NCBI GenBank assembly: GCA_021774445.1
Contig: JAJFJA010000049.1
Location: forward strand, 1 to 34,316
Direction of reading: 5' to 3'
DNA length: 34,316 nucleotides
DNA from: Alphaproteobacteria bacterium
Lineage (GTDB): Bacteria; Pseudomonadota; Alphaproteobacteria; UBA6615
Shown: positions 17,039-25,115 of the stretch, piece by piece
Layout of the letters: each line of letters opens with the position of its first letter
Numbering within the stretch: position 1 is the first letter of the stretch
Made by a program: the position numbers and the translations under genes
Notes under the pieces: model-generated
Seen by the model: the letters and a program-made list of their open reading frames with translations, nothing else
Told to the model about the DNA's origin: nothing
Database searches by the model: none

Positions 17039-18892
17039 CTAACGCGAGGCGCGGCGCGCCGCCAGGGCTGTCTCTTTGTCCTCGTCTATCCACCACAATG
17101 TGGGGGAGGTACCGCGGATCGACAGGGTCTCCGGCCAGGAGAACTTATCCCAGTGGGCGTAGCGATCCTCGCCCACATGGAATTGCGGCACCAGATAGTG
17201 CCCCCATAACAACACCCGGTCCAAGGCCCGTGTCCGCTGCACCAGACTGTCCCGATCCGGCGCATTGATAACCATCTCGACCAGTTCGTCGATCACCGGG
17301 TCCTTGATGCCGATGGCGTTGCGGCTCCCGGTTTGGTCGGCGGCGGCGCTACCCCAATAACTGCGTTGCTCGTTGCCCGGCGAGAAGGATTGCCCAAATC
17401 CCATGATCACCATGTCGAAATCGAAGCTCTCCACCCGGCTCTGATACTGCGAGCTGTCGACGATTCGCACGTTCATCTTGATGCCCAATCGCTCCAGGTT
17501 GCGCGCAAATGCCAACGCAGCGCGCTCGGCCCGAGGGCTGCGCAGCAGCATCTCGAGGACCAGGGGCTCGCCGCTCTTGCCATTCACCAGGGCGCCGTCT
17601 TCGACGACCCAGCCGGCCTCTTCAAGGATTGTTCTCGCCTTGCGCAGATTGCCCCGGATGCCTCTGACGCCGGAGCCGTCCGTGACCGGTGGCTTGAATT
17701 CTTCGGTGAACACTTCCGCCGGTACCCGACCCCGAAAGCGCTCCAGGATTTCCCGCTCTTCCTCACCGGCATCGGCCAGCAAACCGCGGCTGCCCAGTTC
17801 GGAATTGTCGAAGTAACTGTCCGTGCGGGTCAGCAGACCATAGGAGATGTTCTTGTTCAGCCAGTCGAAATCGAAGGCGAAGCCGATCGCCTCCCGGACC
17901 TTGCGGTCCTGGAATTGCGGCCGCCGCAGATTGAACACATAGCCCTGCATGCCGGCGACCCTCTGATGCGGGAACACCGATTTCAGGATCCTGCCGTCGC
18001 GCACCGGTGGCACGTCGAACGCGGTCGCCCATTGGCTTGAGGAGTTTTCGTTCCAAATGTCCGTGTTGCCGCCCTTGAACGCTTCCCGCGCAACTGTTCT
18101 ATCCCGGAAGTAGTCGAAACGCTGGGTGTCGAAGTTATTCTGGCCGACGTTGGTCGGGTGGTCGGCGCCCCAATAATCCTCGACCCGTTCATAGGTGATT
18201 GAACGCCCCGGCGCGACGGCACCGACGCGATAGGGACCGCTACCCAACGGCGGTTCTAGAGTCGTCTTGGTAAAGTCGCGTTCTTCCCAATAATGCTTCG
18301 GCAGCACCGTGAGCTGACCCATGATCAGCGGCAGCTCCGGGTTCTGCGCATCGCCGAAATCGAAACGTACTTTGTTCGGCCCGGTCTGCGACACGCTCGC
18401 CACGTCGCTGTAGTAGAACCGATAGAACGGCGCCCCTTGCTCCTGCAAGATATTGTAGCTGAAGATGACGTCGTCGACGGTGATCGCCACGCCGTCATGC
18501 CAGCGCGCGTCCTCGCGCAGGGTGAATTCGACCCAGGAACGGTCGTCCGGTACCTCCATCGTCTCGCACAGCAGGCAATACTGGCTGAAGGCCTCATCCA
18601 GCGACGAGGTGGTCAGGGTATCGTAGATCAGGGCCGAACCGATCGCCGCGTTCCCGCGAATGATGAACGGATTGAGGCTGTCGTAGGTGCCGGTCGCGTC
18701 GCGCACCACGGTGCCGCCCTTTGGCGCGTCCGGATTCACATAGTCGAAATGCGCGAAGTCGGCGGGATATTTCAACTCCCCATGCATCGCCAAACCATGC
18801 GCCGGCCCATCGGTACCCTTGGCCAGCGCGCTCGGCGCACCGAGGCTCAGCGCGAGCACGGTCGCGGTTACCGCAAGTGTATTGAAACGCAT
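17039..18892 (-). CDS. yejA: YejA-type periplasmic peptide-binding protein (second copy)
   Basis: A family 5 solute-binding protein of 617 residues. A signal peptide ([18 protein letters not shown], cleaved near SALAKG) directs it to the periplasm. The YejA pattern follows: [20 protein letters not shown], then [14 protein letters not shown], and [15 protein letters not shown]. Later come [20 protein letters not shown] and [14 protein letters not shown] lies seven bases before the ATG. It is a clear paralogue of the gene 39 bases upstream and shares near-identical motifs along its whole length. Both have CLLC at residues 106-109. This copy is adjacent to yejB, the usual place for yejA. Ligand is predicted to be a peptide or peptidyl compound. 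Confidence 0.92.
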   Translation of the reverse strand: MRFNTLAVTATVLALSLGAPSALAKGTDGPAHGLAMHGELKYPADFAHFDYVNPDAPKGGTVVRDATGTYDSLNPFIIRGNAAIGSALIYDTLTTSSLDEAFSQYCLLCETMEVPDDRSWVEFTLREDARWHDGVAITVDDVIFSYNILQEQGAPFYRFYYSDVASVSQTGPNKVRFDFGDAQNPELPLIMGQLTVLPKHYWEERDFTKTTLEPPLGSGPYRVGAVAPGRSITYERVEDYWGADHPTNVGQNNFDTQRFDYFRDRTVAREAFKGGNTDIWNENSSSQWATAFDVPPVRDGRILKSVFPHQRVAGMQGYVFNLRRPQFQDRKVREAIGFAFDFDWLNKNISYGLLTRTDSYFDNSELGSRGLLADAGEEEREILERFRGRVPAEVFTEEFKPPVTDGSGVRGIRGNLRKARTILEEAGWVVEDGALVNGKSGEPLVLEMLLRSPRAERAALAFARNLERLGIKMNVRIVDSSQYQSRVESFDFDMVIMGFGQSFSPGNEQRSYWGSAAADQTGSRNAIGIKDPVIDELVEMVINAPDRDSLVQRTRALDRVLLWGHYLVPQFHVGEDRYAHWDKFSWPETLSIRGTSPTLWWIDEDKETALAARRASR

Positions 18893-18931
18893 GGTTCAAC
18901 CCTCATTCGAAATCGCGGCTTCTCTCCGCGT

Positions 18932-20788
18932 CTAGTTTTGTAACGTCGACTTACGAGCCTCCAGCGCCGCTTGCTTTTGCGGATCGATCCACCAGGCGCC
19001 GATGACCGCACCGCGCAACGGTGTGACGTCGGGTCGGCCAAATTTGTCCCAGAAGGCAATTCGGTCATAGGTGATATTGAAATGTGGCACCAGGTAGTTG
19101 CCCCATAACAACACCCGATCGAGTGCCCGTGTGCGCTGCACCAAACTCTGCCGGTCCGGCGCGCTGATGATCAGCTCGACCAACTCATCGACGACCGGGT
19201 CCGAAATGCCGATGACATTCCGCGTGCCCGGTTGGTTTGCCTGGCTGCTGTGAAAGTACGAGCGCTGCTCGTTTCCTGGTGACTGGGATTGGCCGAAACT
19301 GCCAATGATCATATCGAAATCGAAATTGTCGACGCGCTCCCGGTATTGTGAGCTATCGACAATCCTCACTTTTGCCTCGATCCCCAACCGCTTCAGGTTG
19401 CGTGTGAACGGCAGGGCGTTTTTTTCCTGGCCCGGGTCGATCAGTAAGATCTCGAATTGAAAGGGTTCGCCGGCGCCGTTCAACAGCGTGCCGTCTTCTA
19501 CCACCCACCCGGCTTCTTTCAGCAGGGCCGCGGCCTTCCGCAGATTGCCGCGGATACCCCTGGCCCCGGAACCGTCGGTCGCCGGCGGCGAGAAAACCTC
19601 GCTGAACACCGCCTCGGGAATCTGACCCCGGTAACGCTCCAGGATTTCGCGCTCCTCCCCATCGGCGTCGGCAAGCCGGCCGCGGCTCGCCAGTTCTGAA
19701 TTGCCGAAATAGCTGGCCGAGCGGCTATAGGCGCTGAACGCCAAGTTTGTGTTGTACCACTCGAAATCATAACCGTTGACCAACGCCTCGCGCACCAGCG
19801 GGTCTTGGAACAACGGTTTGCGGATATTGAAGATAAATCCCTGCATCCCCTGCGTCCGCTGGTGCGGGATTTCTTCCTTTAGAACCAAACCGGCTTCACG
19901 GGCCTTGAAGTCAAAGGCCGTGGCCCATTCCTTGGCGCTGTTTTCCACCCAAAGGTCGATGTCGCCGGCTTTGAACGCTTCCCGCGAGATCGTTCGATCG
20001 CGGAAATAGTCGAGGCGCAGGATATCGAGATTGTTGAAGCCGACTTGGGTCGGATGGTCCTTGGCCCAATAGTCCTCGACCCGCTCATAGCTGATCGACC
20101 GCCCGGGTTTCACATCGCTGATGCGGTAAGCGCTACTGCCCAAGGGTGGCTCAAGAGTGGTCTTGGAAAAATCGCGCGTTTCCCAGTAATGCTTTGGCAG
20201 GATCGTCATTTCGCCGACGATGAGCGGCAGTTCCGGGTTCGGATCGCCGCCGAAAGTGAAGCGCACTTGCCGCGGCCCGGTCTGCGCCACGTCGGTGACG
20301 CCGCCATAGTAGGCACGATAGAACGGTTGGCCTTTGGTCTGCAGTATGTTGAAGCTGAAGATCACGTCATCGACCGTAATCGGCCTGCCGTCATGCCAGC
20401 GCGCGTCGTCACGCAAGGTGAATTCGGCCCATGCACGATCGTCGGGAATCTCGACGGTTTCGCACAGCAAACAATATTGGGTGAACGGCTCGTCGCTTGC
20501 TTGGACCATCAGGGAATCGTAGAGCAGTCCCACGCCGGCCGCGGGGTTACCGCTGATGATGAAGGGATTGAGGCTGTCATAGGTGCCGATGGCTTCGGCG
20601 ACCCGTCTGCCGCCCTTTGGCGCGTTCGGGTTGACATAGTCGAAATGCGCAAAGTCTACCGCGTATTTTGGGGCGCCATGCATCGCCAAGCCATGGACCG
20701 GGCCGCTCGTGCCGCCGGCCGCCATGGCTGGTTGACCGGCGGCCGCGGCCGCGGCGACGACTGTGGCGACAACAAAGGATCGCAGCAT
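18932..20788 (-). CDS. yejA: YejA-type periplasmic peptide-binding protein (first copy)
   Basis: A 618-residue paralogue of the next gene. ATG at 20788 is chosen because AGGAGG lies exactly five bases upstream; a GTG one codon earlier is only two bases from it. The signal peptide is alanine-rich with likely cleavage after AMAAG. The same YejA segments appear: [62 protein letters not shown]. The C-terminus differs slightly from copy two (ALEARKSTLQN). It is the first gene of the operon and carries the structured leader at 20805-20870. Two binding proteins for one permease suggest broader ligand range. Confidence 0.92.
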   Translation of the reverse strand: MLRSFVVATVVAAAAAAGQPAMAAGGTSGPVHGLAMHGAPKYAVDFAHFDYVNPNAPKGGRRVAEAIGTYDSLNPFIISGNPAAGVGLLYDSLMVQASDEPFTQYCLLCETVEIPDDRAWAEFTLRDDARWHDGRPITVDDVIFSFNILQTKGQPFYRAYYGGVTDVAQTGPRQVRFTFGGDPNPELPLIVGEMTILPKHYWETRDFSKTTLEPPLGSSAYRISDVKPGRSISYERVEDYWAKDHPTQVGFNNLDILRLDYFRDRTISREAFKAGDIDLWVENSAKEWATAFDFKAREAGLVLKEEIPHQRTQGMQGFIFNIRKPLFQDPLVREALVNGYDFEWYNTNLAFSAYSRSASYFGNSELASRGRLADADGEEREILERYRGQIPEAVFSEVFSPPATDGSGARGIRGNLRKAAALLKEAGWVVEDGTLLNGAGEPFQFEILLIDPGQEKNALPFTRNLKRLGIEAKVRIVDSSQYRERVDNFDFDMIIGSFGQSQSPGNEQRSYFHSSQANQPGTRNVIGISDPVVDELVELIISAPDRQSLVQRTRALDRVLLWGNYLVPHFNITYDRIAFWDKFGRPDVTPLRGAVIGAWWIDPQKQAALEARKSTLQN

Positions 20789-20793
20789 CACCG

Positions 20794-20799
20794 CCTCCT
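20794..20799 (-). promoter_or_regulatory. Strong ribosome binding site of the first yejA
   Basis: A full AGGAGG on the minus strand, five bases before the ATG at 20788. It fixes the start codon and lies five bases from the end of the compound inverted repeat, so the repeat could influence access to it. Confidence 0.7.
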
Positions 20800-20804
20800 A
20801 CCAT

Positions 20805-20870
20805 CGTGAAACTGTAACAACATGGGGGTTATGGTTAACGCGTATCAACCCCCATTAACCATGTTTCACG
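20805..20870 (-). promoter_or_regulatory. Compound interleaved inverted repeats in the yejA leader
   Basis: Three perfect repeat pairs lie within 66 bases. Outer arms CGTGAAAC (20805-20812) and GTTTCACG (20863-20870) match over eight bases. Inside, ATGGGGGTT (20822-20830) pairs with AACCCCCAT (20847-20855). ATGGTTAA (20831-20838) pairs with TTAACCAT (20855-20862). The two inner pairs are interleaved (B-C-B'-C'), so they cannot both form simple hairpins: they must be alternative stems, a pseudoknot, or overlapping protein-binding dyads on DNA. The element ends five bases before the yejA ribosome binding site. No known riboswitch consensus was recognised. Confidence 0.75.
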
Positions 20871-21097
20871 GTGAATTTAGGCGGCCAATCCCTACCAACA
20901 CATGAATTCTCGGCGATTCGATGAAGTTTTGTTCATCTTTGTAAACGCCCTATCGGGGCAGGTGGCAGAGTGTTTGTTCCTCATTTCGAGCAGGCCGCAA
21001 GTCGCGCGGCAGGCCGACGCGGCAATCCACGGACACTGTATTGTGGATCGCCACGGCCGCTTCACAGCCTCGCGTTGGCAAAACCAGTAGGGGGCCC
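20871..21097. other. Intergenic region upstream of the yej operon
   Basis: With the leader, the stretch without a gene is about 309 bases (20789-21097). A possible 62-codon frame at 20902-21090 has no ribosome binding site and no family resemblance and is not annotated. A short palindrome GATGAA-GTTTTG-TTCATC lies at 20920-20937 and could be an operator. A weak minus-strand -10 candidate, TAAATT, lies at about 20874-20879, with no good -35. This is presumably where the yej promoter lies, but none can be placed with confidence. Confidence 0.4.
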
Positions 21098-21880
21098 CTA
21101 GACCGCCTCGCTGAGCCGCCCCAGCACCTCGGCATGCAGCCGTCGGTCGCCACTGGCCACCACCCGCCCATCTGACCGCGGGCCCAGCGCTTTGCCCTCC
21201 CAATCGGTGATCACACCGCCCGCACCGTCGATCACCGACACCAGCGGCAGATAGTCATAGGCCGACATCCCGGCCTCGATCACCAAATCCCCGAAGCCGC
21301 TGGCGACCATGGCATAGCCGTAGCAATCGGTGCCGTAGCGAATGACGCGGGCGTCGTCCCGGCACCGGTTGAATATCTCCAGTGCCGCGCCTTCGAACAT
21401 TTCCGGCGCGGTGCAATAGATCGTGGCAGCCGTCAGGCTCGCGCAATCGCGTGTCTGTACCGGCTTCCCGTTCAACAGCGTCGGCCTCTCGGCGGCGCCG
21501 ACCCAACGCTCCCCGAGCGCCGGATGATCGATGACCCCGACCACCGGTCGGCCGCCGCGTAGCAGCGCGATCAGCGTGCCGAACATCGGCAACCCGGCAA
21601 CGAAACTTCGGGTGCCGTCTATGGGATCGAGCACCCAGACATACTCGGCATCGGTCCGGACCGAGCCATATTCCTCGCCGATGATCCCGTGGGTCGGATA
21701 GGCCCCTTCGATCAGCGCCCGCATCGCCGTTTCGGCCTCTTTATCGGCTGCGGTAACCGGCGTCTGGTCCGATTTGTCCTCGACCGTCAGGCCGCTGCGG
21801 AAATAGGCTCGCGCAATCGGGCCGCTCGTCTCGGCAAGCCTCTCCGCCAGCGCCACGAAGGCATCCAGGCCCCCGGGCAC
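21098..21880 (-). CDS. hisN: Inositol monophosphatase-family phosphatase, HisN-like histidinol phosphatase
   Basis: A Mg2+-dependent phosphatase of 260 residues. Conserved metal-binding segments are GEEYGS near residue 70, WVLDPIDGTRSF near 83-94 and SAYDYLPLVSVIDGAGG near 205-221. The YDY variant in the third motif and PVTAADKEAE near 41 fit the HisN-type histidinol-phosphatases of Alphaproteobacteria and Actinobacteria rather than SuhB. The start is GTG at 21880, ten bases after the stop of the cytochrome c gene, so the two are probably one transcript; no clear ribosome binding site is seen. Substrate specificity within the family is hard to set from sequence, so inositol or sugar phosphatase remains possible. 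Confidence 0.8.
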   Translation of the reverse strand: MPGGLDAFVALAERLAETSGPIARAYFRSGLTVEDKSDQTPVTAADKEAETAMRALIEGAYPTHGIIGEEYGSVRTDAEYVWVLDPIDGTRSFVAGLPMFGTLIALLRGGRPVVGVIDHPALGERWVGAAERPTLLNGKPVQTRDCASLTAATIYCTAPEMFEGAALEIFNRCRDDARVIRYGTDCYGYAMVASGFGDLVIEAGMSAYDYLPLVSVIDGAGGVITDWEGKALGPRSDGRVVASGDRRLHAEVLGRLSEAV

Positions 21881-21890
21881 GGCAAAAGCC

Positions 21891-22496
21891 CTAGGGCATC
21901 GCCAATGGGTTGTCGGCTTGCTCCCGTAGGAAGGCGATCAGGTTGGCTCGGTCGCCTATTTTATTCAGCCCGGTGAAGTTCATCTTCGTACCCGGCGCGT
22001 AGGCCTTGGGGTTGGCGAGAAACGCGTTGAGCTCTTCATAGGTCCACTCGCCGCCCAGCCCGACGAACGCCTCGGAATAGGCGAAGCCTTCGTGGCCGGC
22101 CTGAGCGCCGCCGACCCGGTTCCACAGATTAGGACCGATTTTGTTGGCCCCGCCGGCTTCCACTGTGTGGCAGGCCGCGCAGCGCTTGAAGATCGTCTGT
22201 CCGGCACCGGCATCCGCGGATGCCAACAACGCCGACACCGGCTCCAGGCCGGTCTCTTCCTCGACCGCCGGAGCGCTGGCCACCTGCTCGCCGACGCCCT
22301 CGATGTGAAACGCCGTTTCTTCATGCGCTTCCACTTCGAACAGATGGTTCGACAACTGCACCAGCGCGGTGCCGGCCAGCACCGCGATCAGCAGCGCGCC
22401 GACGATTTTCTGCTCCACCAGCCGGCCGATACCCAGCAGCGTCCGCTCCACGATCCGGCTCAATGACCCAATGGCTCCGAAGATAGTCGTGATCAT
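21891..22496 (-). CDS. Membrane-anchored class I cytochrome c (CycM-like)
   Basis: A 201-residue cytochrome c held in the inner membrane by an uncleaved helix (about residues 31-48), with the haem domain in the periplasm. Haem attachment is CAACH at 106-110; the axial methionine is Met172 in GTKMNF. NKIGPNLWNRVGG and FLANPKAYAPGTKM are hallmarks of the cytochrome c552/CycM group that carries electrons between the bc1 complex and cytochrome c oxidase. A hydrophilic linker of about 45 residues joins anchor and haem domain. ATG at 22496 is preferred: AGGGG lies eight bases upstream. It is divergent from kdsB, a neighbour pair common in alphaproteobacteria, and is followed by hisN. Confidence 0.92.
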   Translation of the reverse strand: MITTIFGAIGSLSRIVERTLLGIGRLVEQKIVGALLIAVLAGTALVQLSNHLFEVEAHEETAFHIEGVGEQVASAPAVEEETGLEPVSALLASADAGAGQTIFKRCAACHTVEAGGANKIGPNLWNRVGGAQAGHEGFAYSEAFVGLGGEWTYEELNAFLANPKAYAPGTKMNFTGLNKIGDRANLIAFLREQADNPLAMP

Positions 22497-22734
22497 GGCT
22501 CGATCCCCTGAAAACCCGCCCAACCTCTGCGGCGCGCAATGTACGCGCCGACTCGGCCCGTGTCCATGTCAGGGACCGCTACGCCGAGTGCCCCTGGCCG
22601 GGTTCTCCTAGCGCCGCCGGAGGTATATCTTCCTCTCGGCCGGTAGGCCACCCGGCCGCGGCCGAAAGCGGCGTTAGGTCGCAGTGATAGCGCCGAATGA
22701 TCGCCCGACGCCCAAACCCCGCAGAGGACGCGCG

Positions 22735-23484
22735 ATGAGCCTTCCCCGACGCCCCATTGTCCTGATCCCGTCTCGCCTCGCCGCGACCCGGTTTCCCAAC
22801 AAGCCTTTGGCCGACATTCATGGCCAGCCGATGATCGTCCAATGCTGGCGCCGGGCCATCGAGGCCGATCTCGGGCCGGTCGCCGTGGCCTGCGCCGACC
22901 AAGCCATTGCCGACGCCGTCACCGCGGCCGGCGGTCGCGCCGTGCTCACCGAACCCGGTCATCCCTCCGGCTCCGACCGATTATTCGAAGCCCTGTCGAT
23001 CCTTGATCCCGACGGTAACCATGACGCGGTGATCAATCTGCAGGGCGACTTGCCGACCATCGAGCCGGCGGTGATCCGGGCCGCATTTTCCGCCTTGGCC
23101 GACCCCGACGTCGATATCGGCACCGTCGCCTGCCGCATCGACGAGGAGGCCGAGCGTACCAACCCCAGTGTCGTCAAGGCGGTGTTCGGTCTGGTCCCCG
23201 GCGCCACCATCGCCCGCGCTCTCTATTTCAGCCGCGCCACGGTGCCCACGGGGGCTGGCGACCATTTCCATCATATCGGTCTTTATGCGTACCGTCGTGC
23301 GGCCCTGACCCGCTTCGTCGGCCTGCCCCCTGGCGTGCTTGAGCGGCGCGAGCGCCTGGAGCAGCTGCGGGCCCTGGAAGCCGGGATGCGCATCGATGTG
23401 GCTCTCGTTGACACTGTTCCGCTCGGTGTCGATACTGCCGCCGACCTAGCGCTTGCGCGCGAAATCCTGGCTAGCCGCGCATGA
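22735..23484 (+). CDS. kdsB: 3-deoxy-manno-octulosonate cytidylyltransferase
   Basis: Activates Kdo with CTP to CMP-Kdo for lipopolysaccharide synthesis in the cytosol. The protein of 249 residues has the nucleotide-binding start IVLIPSRLAATRFPNKPLADI, then LTEPGHPSGSDR near residue 73, INLQGDLPTIEP near 99-110, and HHIGLYAYRRAAL near 180. These are the standard KdsB segments. ATG at 22735 has AGAGGA nine bases upstream; a longer frame from 22684 adds 17 polar residues that are not in the family. It indicates a Gram-negative outer membrane with Kdo. It is followed by a strong hairpin and then pheA, the same order as in many alphaproteobacteria. Confidence 0.95.
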   Translation: MSLPRRPIVLIPSRLAATRFPNKPLADIHGQPMIVQCWRRAIEADLGPVAVACADQAIADAVTAAGGRAVLTEPGHPSGSDRLFEALSILDPDGNHDAVINLQGDLPTIEPAVIRAAFSALADPDVDIGTVACRIDEEAERTNPSVVKAVFGLVPGATIARALYFSRATVPTGAGDHFHHIGLYAYRRAALTRFVGLPPGVLERRERLEQLRALEAGMRIDVALVDTVPLGVDTAADLALAREILASRA

Positions 23485-23485
23485 T

Positions 23486-23516
23486 CGCCAGCCGCCGTTT
23501 CCGGCGACGGCTGGCG
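23486..23516 (+). terminator. Strong hairpin between kdsB and pheA
   Basis: CGCCAGCCG at 23486-23494 pairs perfectly with CGGCTGGCG at 23508-23516. The loop holds a further CCG/CGG pair (23495-23497 with 23502-23504) and a small bulge. It starts two bases after the kdsB stop codon. There is no T-run, so it is not a standard intrinsic terminator; it could slow transcription, protect the kdsB mRNA end, or be a repeat element. Confidence 0.45.
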
Positions 23517-23566
23517 GCGATGGCGGCTCGCCGGACCCATGACTTACCAGCCCGAAGAGCAGCCTC

Positions 23567-24427
23567 ATGACCGCCAAATCCGATCCGTCTCGCACCATCG
23601 CCTACCAGGGTGTCGCCGGCGCCAACTCTCATATCGCTTGTCAGGCCGTGCATCCCGAAATGACGCCGCTGGCCTGCGATACGTTTGAGGACGCCTTCAC
23701 GGCCGTTGAGGAAGCGCGGGCGGAGTTGGCGATGATCCCCATCGACAACACCCTGGGCGGTCGGGTTGCGGATATCCACCATCTGTTGCCGCAATCCTCC
23801 TTGTATATCGTCGGCGAGCACTTCCAGCCGGTGCAATATCTGCTCCTGGGCACCAAAGGAGCCACTCTCGAAGGCCTAAAAGAAGCCTGGAGCCACGTTC
23901 AGGCCTTGGCCCAATGTCGCGATCAGCTTCGCGAACTCGGCCTCAAGCCGGTGACCAGGGCGGATACCGCCGGCGCCGCACAGGAGGTGGCGGAGCGCAA
24001 CGACCCCTCGATCGGCGCCGTCAGCTCACCCTTGGCGGCGGAGATCTATGGCCTCGACGTGCTGCGCTCGCGGGTCGAGGATCGTATCGGCAACACCACC
24101 CGCTTTGTCATCATGGCCCGCCGCCGCATGGATCCCGATCCCCTGGCCGGTCCCTGCATGACCAGCATCCTGTTCCGCGTACGTAGCGTTCCGGCGGCGC
24201 TCTACAAGGCCATGGGCGGTTTTGCCACCAACGGTGTCAACATCACCAAACTGGAGAGCTATATTTCCGGCGACCGCTTCAACGTCGCCCAGTTCTATGC
24301 CGAGATCGAAGGTCACCCGGCCCAGGTCGATGTCGCCCGGGCCATTGAGGAGTTGGACTATTTCACGACGTCGCTGCGGGTCCTGGGCACCTATCCGGCC
24401 CACAAGTTCCGCTCTGAAGGGACCTAA
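23567..24427 (+). CDS. pheA: Prephenate dehydratase
   Basis: Makes phenylpyruvate from prephenate in phenylalanine synthesis. The protein of 286 residues has a catalytic domain (about 10-190) starting IAYQGVAGANSH, with IPIDNTLGGRVADIHHLLP near 63-81 and the catalytic NTTRF near 178-182. An ACT regulatory domain follows (about 198-275), with KLESYISGDRF as the phenylalanine-binding ESRP-like region. It lacks a chorismate mutase domain, as is normal in alphaproteobacteria. Small departures from the usual motif are IDN in place of IEN, and VAG for EPG in the first motif. Expected inhibition by phenylalanine follows from the ACT domain. In relatives nudC comes next; here a ParDE pair lies between. 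Confidence 0.94.
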   Translation: MTAKSDPSRTIAYQGVAGANSHIACQAVHPEMTPLACDTFEDAFTAVEEARAELAMIPIDNTLGGRVADIHHLLPQSSLYIVGEHFQPVQYLLLGTKGATLEGLKEAWSHVQALAQCRDQLRELGLKPVTRADTAGAAQEVAERNDPSIGAVSSPLAAEIYGLDVLRSRVEDRIGNTTRFVIMARRRMDPDPLAGPCMTSILFRVRSVPAALYKAMGGFATNGVNITKLESYISGDRFNVAQFYAEIEGHPAQVDVARAIEELDYFTTSLRVLGTYPAHKFRSEGT

Positions 24428-24436
24428 TTTCAAGCC

Positions 24437-24465
24437 TATGACGGGGCGCCGCAAGATGGTATGAT
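24437..24465 (+). promoter_or_regulatory. Likely parDE promoter
   Basis: A -10 box TATGAT at 24460-24465 lies inside the left arm of the palindrome at 24454-24480. The -35 is weak: ATGACG at 24438-24443 with a 16-bp spacer, or a near match one base away. A repressor bound to the palindrome would cover the -10 directly. Confidence 0.45.
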
Positions 24466-24480
24466 TTATTCATACCATCT
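24454..24480. promoter_or_regulatory. Perfect 11-bp palindrome, probable ParD operator
   Basis: AGATGGTATGA at 24454-24464 and TCATACCATCT at 24470-24480 are exact inverted copies around a five-base TTTAT spacer. The site is 30 bases before the parD start codon and overlaps its -10 box. Antitoxins of the ParD type bind such palindromes and repress their own operon, strengthened by the toxin. Confidence 0.8.
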
Positions 24481-24510
24481 GTTATGACTGGCTCGGTAAG
24501 GAGACCTGTC

Positions 24511-24792
24511 ATGTCCAATGTTGAAAAACGTACGATAAGCCTACCGGCCGAACACGCCGCCTATCTCGACAAGATGGTTGCTTCCGGCAACTACGCGTCG
24601 GCAAGCGAAGTGGTTCGGGCGGGCTTACGGGCGTTGCGGGAACGCGATGAAGCGATCGAAGGATGGCTCCGCGATGAGGTCGGGCCCGCGTATGACGCCA
24701 TGAAAGCCGATCCGGCCAAAGGCATCGCAGTGGATTCAGTATTCGCTCAGCTTCGCGCCCACCATGCCGCCAAGCTGAAGGGACGTGGGTGA
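24511..24792 (+). CDS. parD: ParD-type antitoxin
   Basis: A 93-residue antitoxin. The N-terminal half is a ribbon-helix-helix DNA-binding domain: KRTISLPAEHAAYLDKMVASG then YASASEVVRAGLRAL, typical of the ParD/CopG type. The C-terminal half is charged and would wrap the toxin. ATG at 24511 has AAGGAG eight bases upstream. It overlaps parE by four bases (GTGA), the usual coupled arrangement. It should repress its own promoter through the palindrome at 24454-24480. Confidence 0.92.
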   Translation: MSNVEKRTISLPAEHAAYLDKMVASGNYASASEVVRAGLRALRERDEAIEGWLRDEVGPAYDAMKADPAKGIAVDSVFAQLRAHHAAKLKGRG

Positions 24793-25094
24793 AACGGCGA
24801 ACCGTCGCTTTTTCACCGGAAGCACGGGCCGATCTGATCGCGCTCTATGATTGGATTGCACTCGCAGCCGGCCCTGAAACGGCAATTGCCTATATCAACA
24901 GGTTGGAAACCTACTGCCGAGGCTTCTCCACCGCCTCAGAACGCGGGCACCGCCGCGATGACATTCGCCGGGGCCTCCGCATTGTCGGATTCGAACGACG
25001 TGTCACGATCGCCTTCTCGGTCGATGCGTATCGCGTCACAATCCTGCGTTTATTCTATGCCGGCCGGAACTGGGAGGGGAGCATGTCAGGCTGA
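24789..25094 (+). CDS. parE: ParE/RelE superfamily toxin
   Basis: A 101-residue toxin of the ParE group, expected to poison DNA gyrase; some relatives instead act on mRNA. It shows the family pattern FSPEARADLIALYDWIA at the start, a middle ERGHRRDDIRRGLRIVGF, and the late strand VTILRLFYAGRNWE. The start codon is GTG, overlapping the parD stop by four bases, with AGGGA upstream. It ends 21 bases from the convergent nudC. The pair is a stand-alone toxin-antitoxin module inserted in an otherwise core neighbourhood; gyrase as target is inferred from the family only. Confidence 0.9.
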   Translation: MKRRTVAFSPEARADLIALYDWIALAAGPETAIAYINRLETYCRGFSTASERGHRRDDIRRGLRIVGFERRVTIAFSVDAYRVTILRLFYAGRNWEGSMSG

Positions 25095-25115
25095 GGGCTG
25101 GTCGCATACTTTCGG

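Noticed and set aside
20902..21090. 62-codon frame upstream of yejA
   Set aside because: No ribosome binding site, no family, and it crosses the presumed promoter region.
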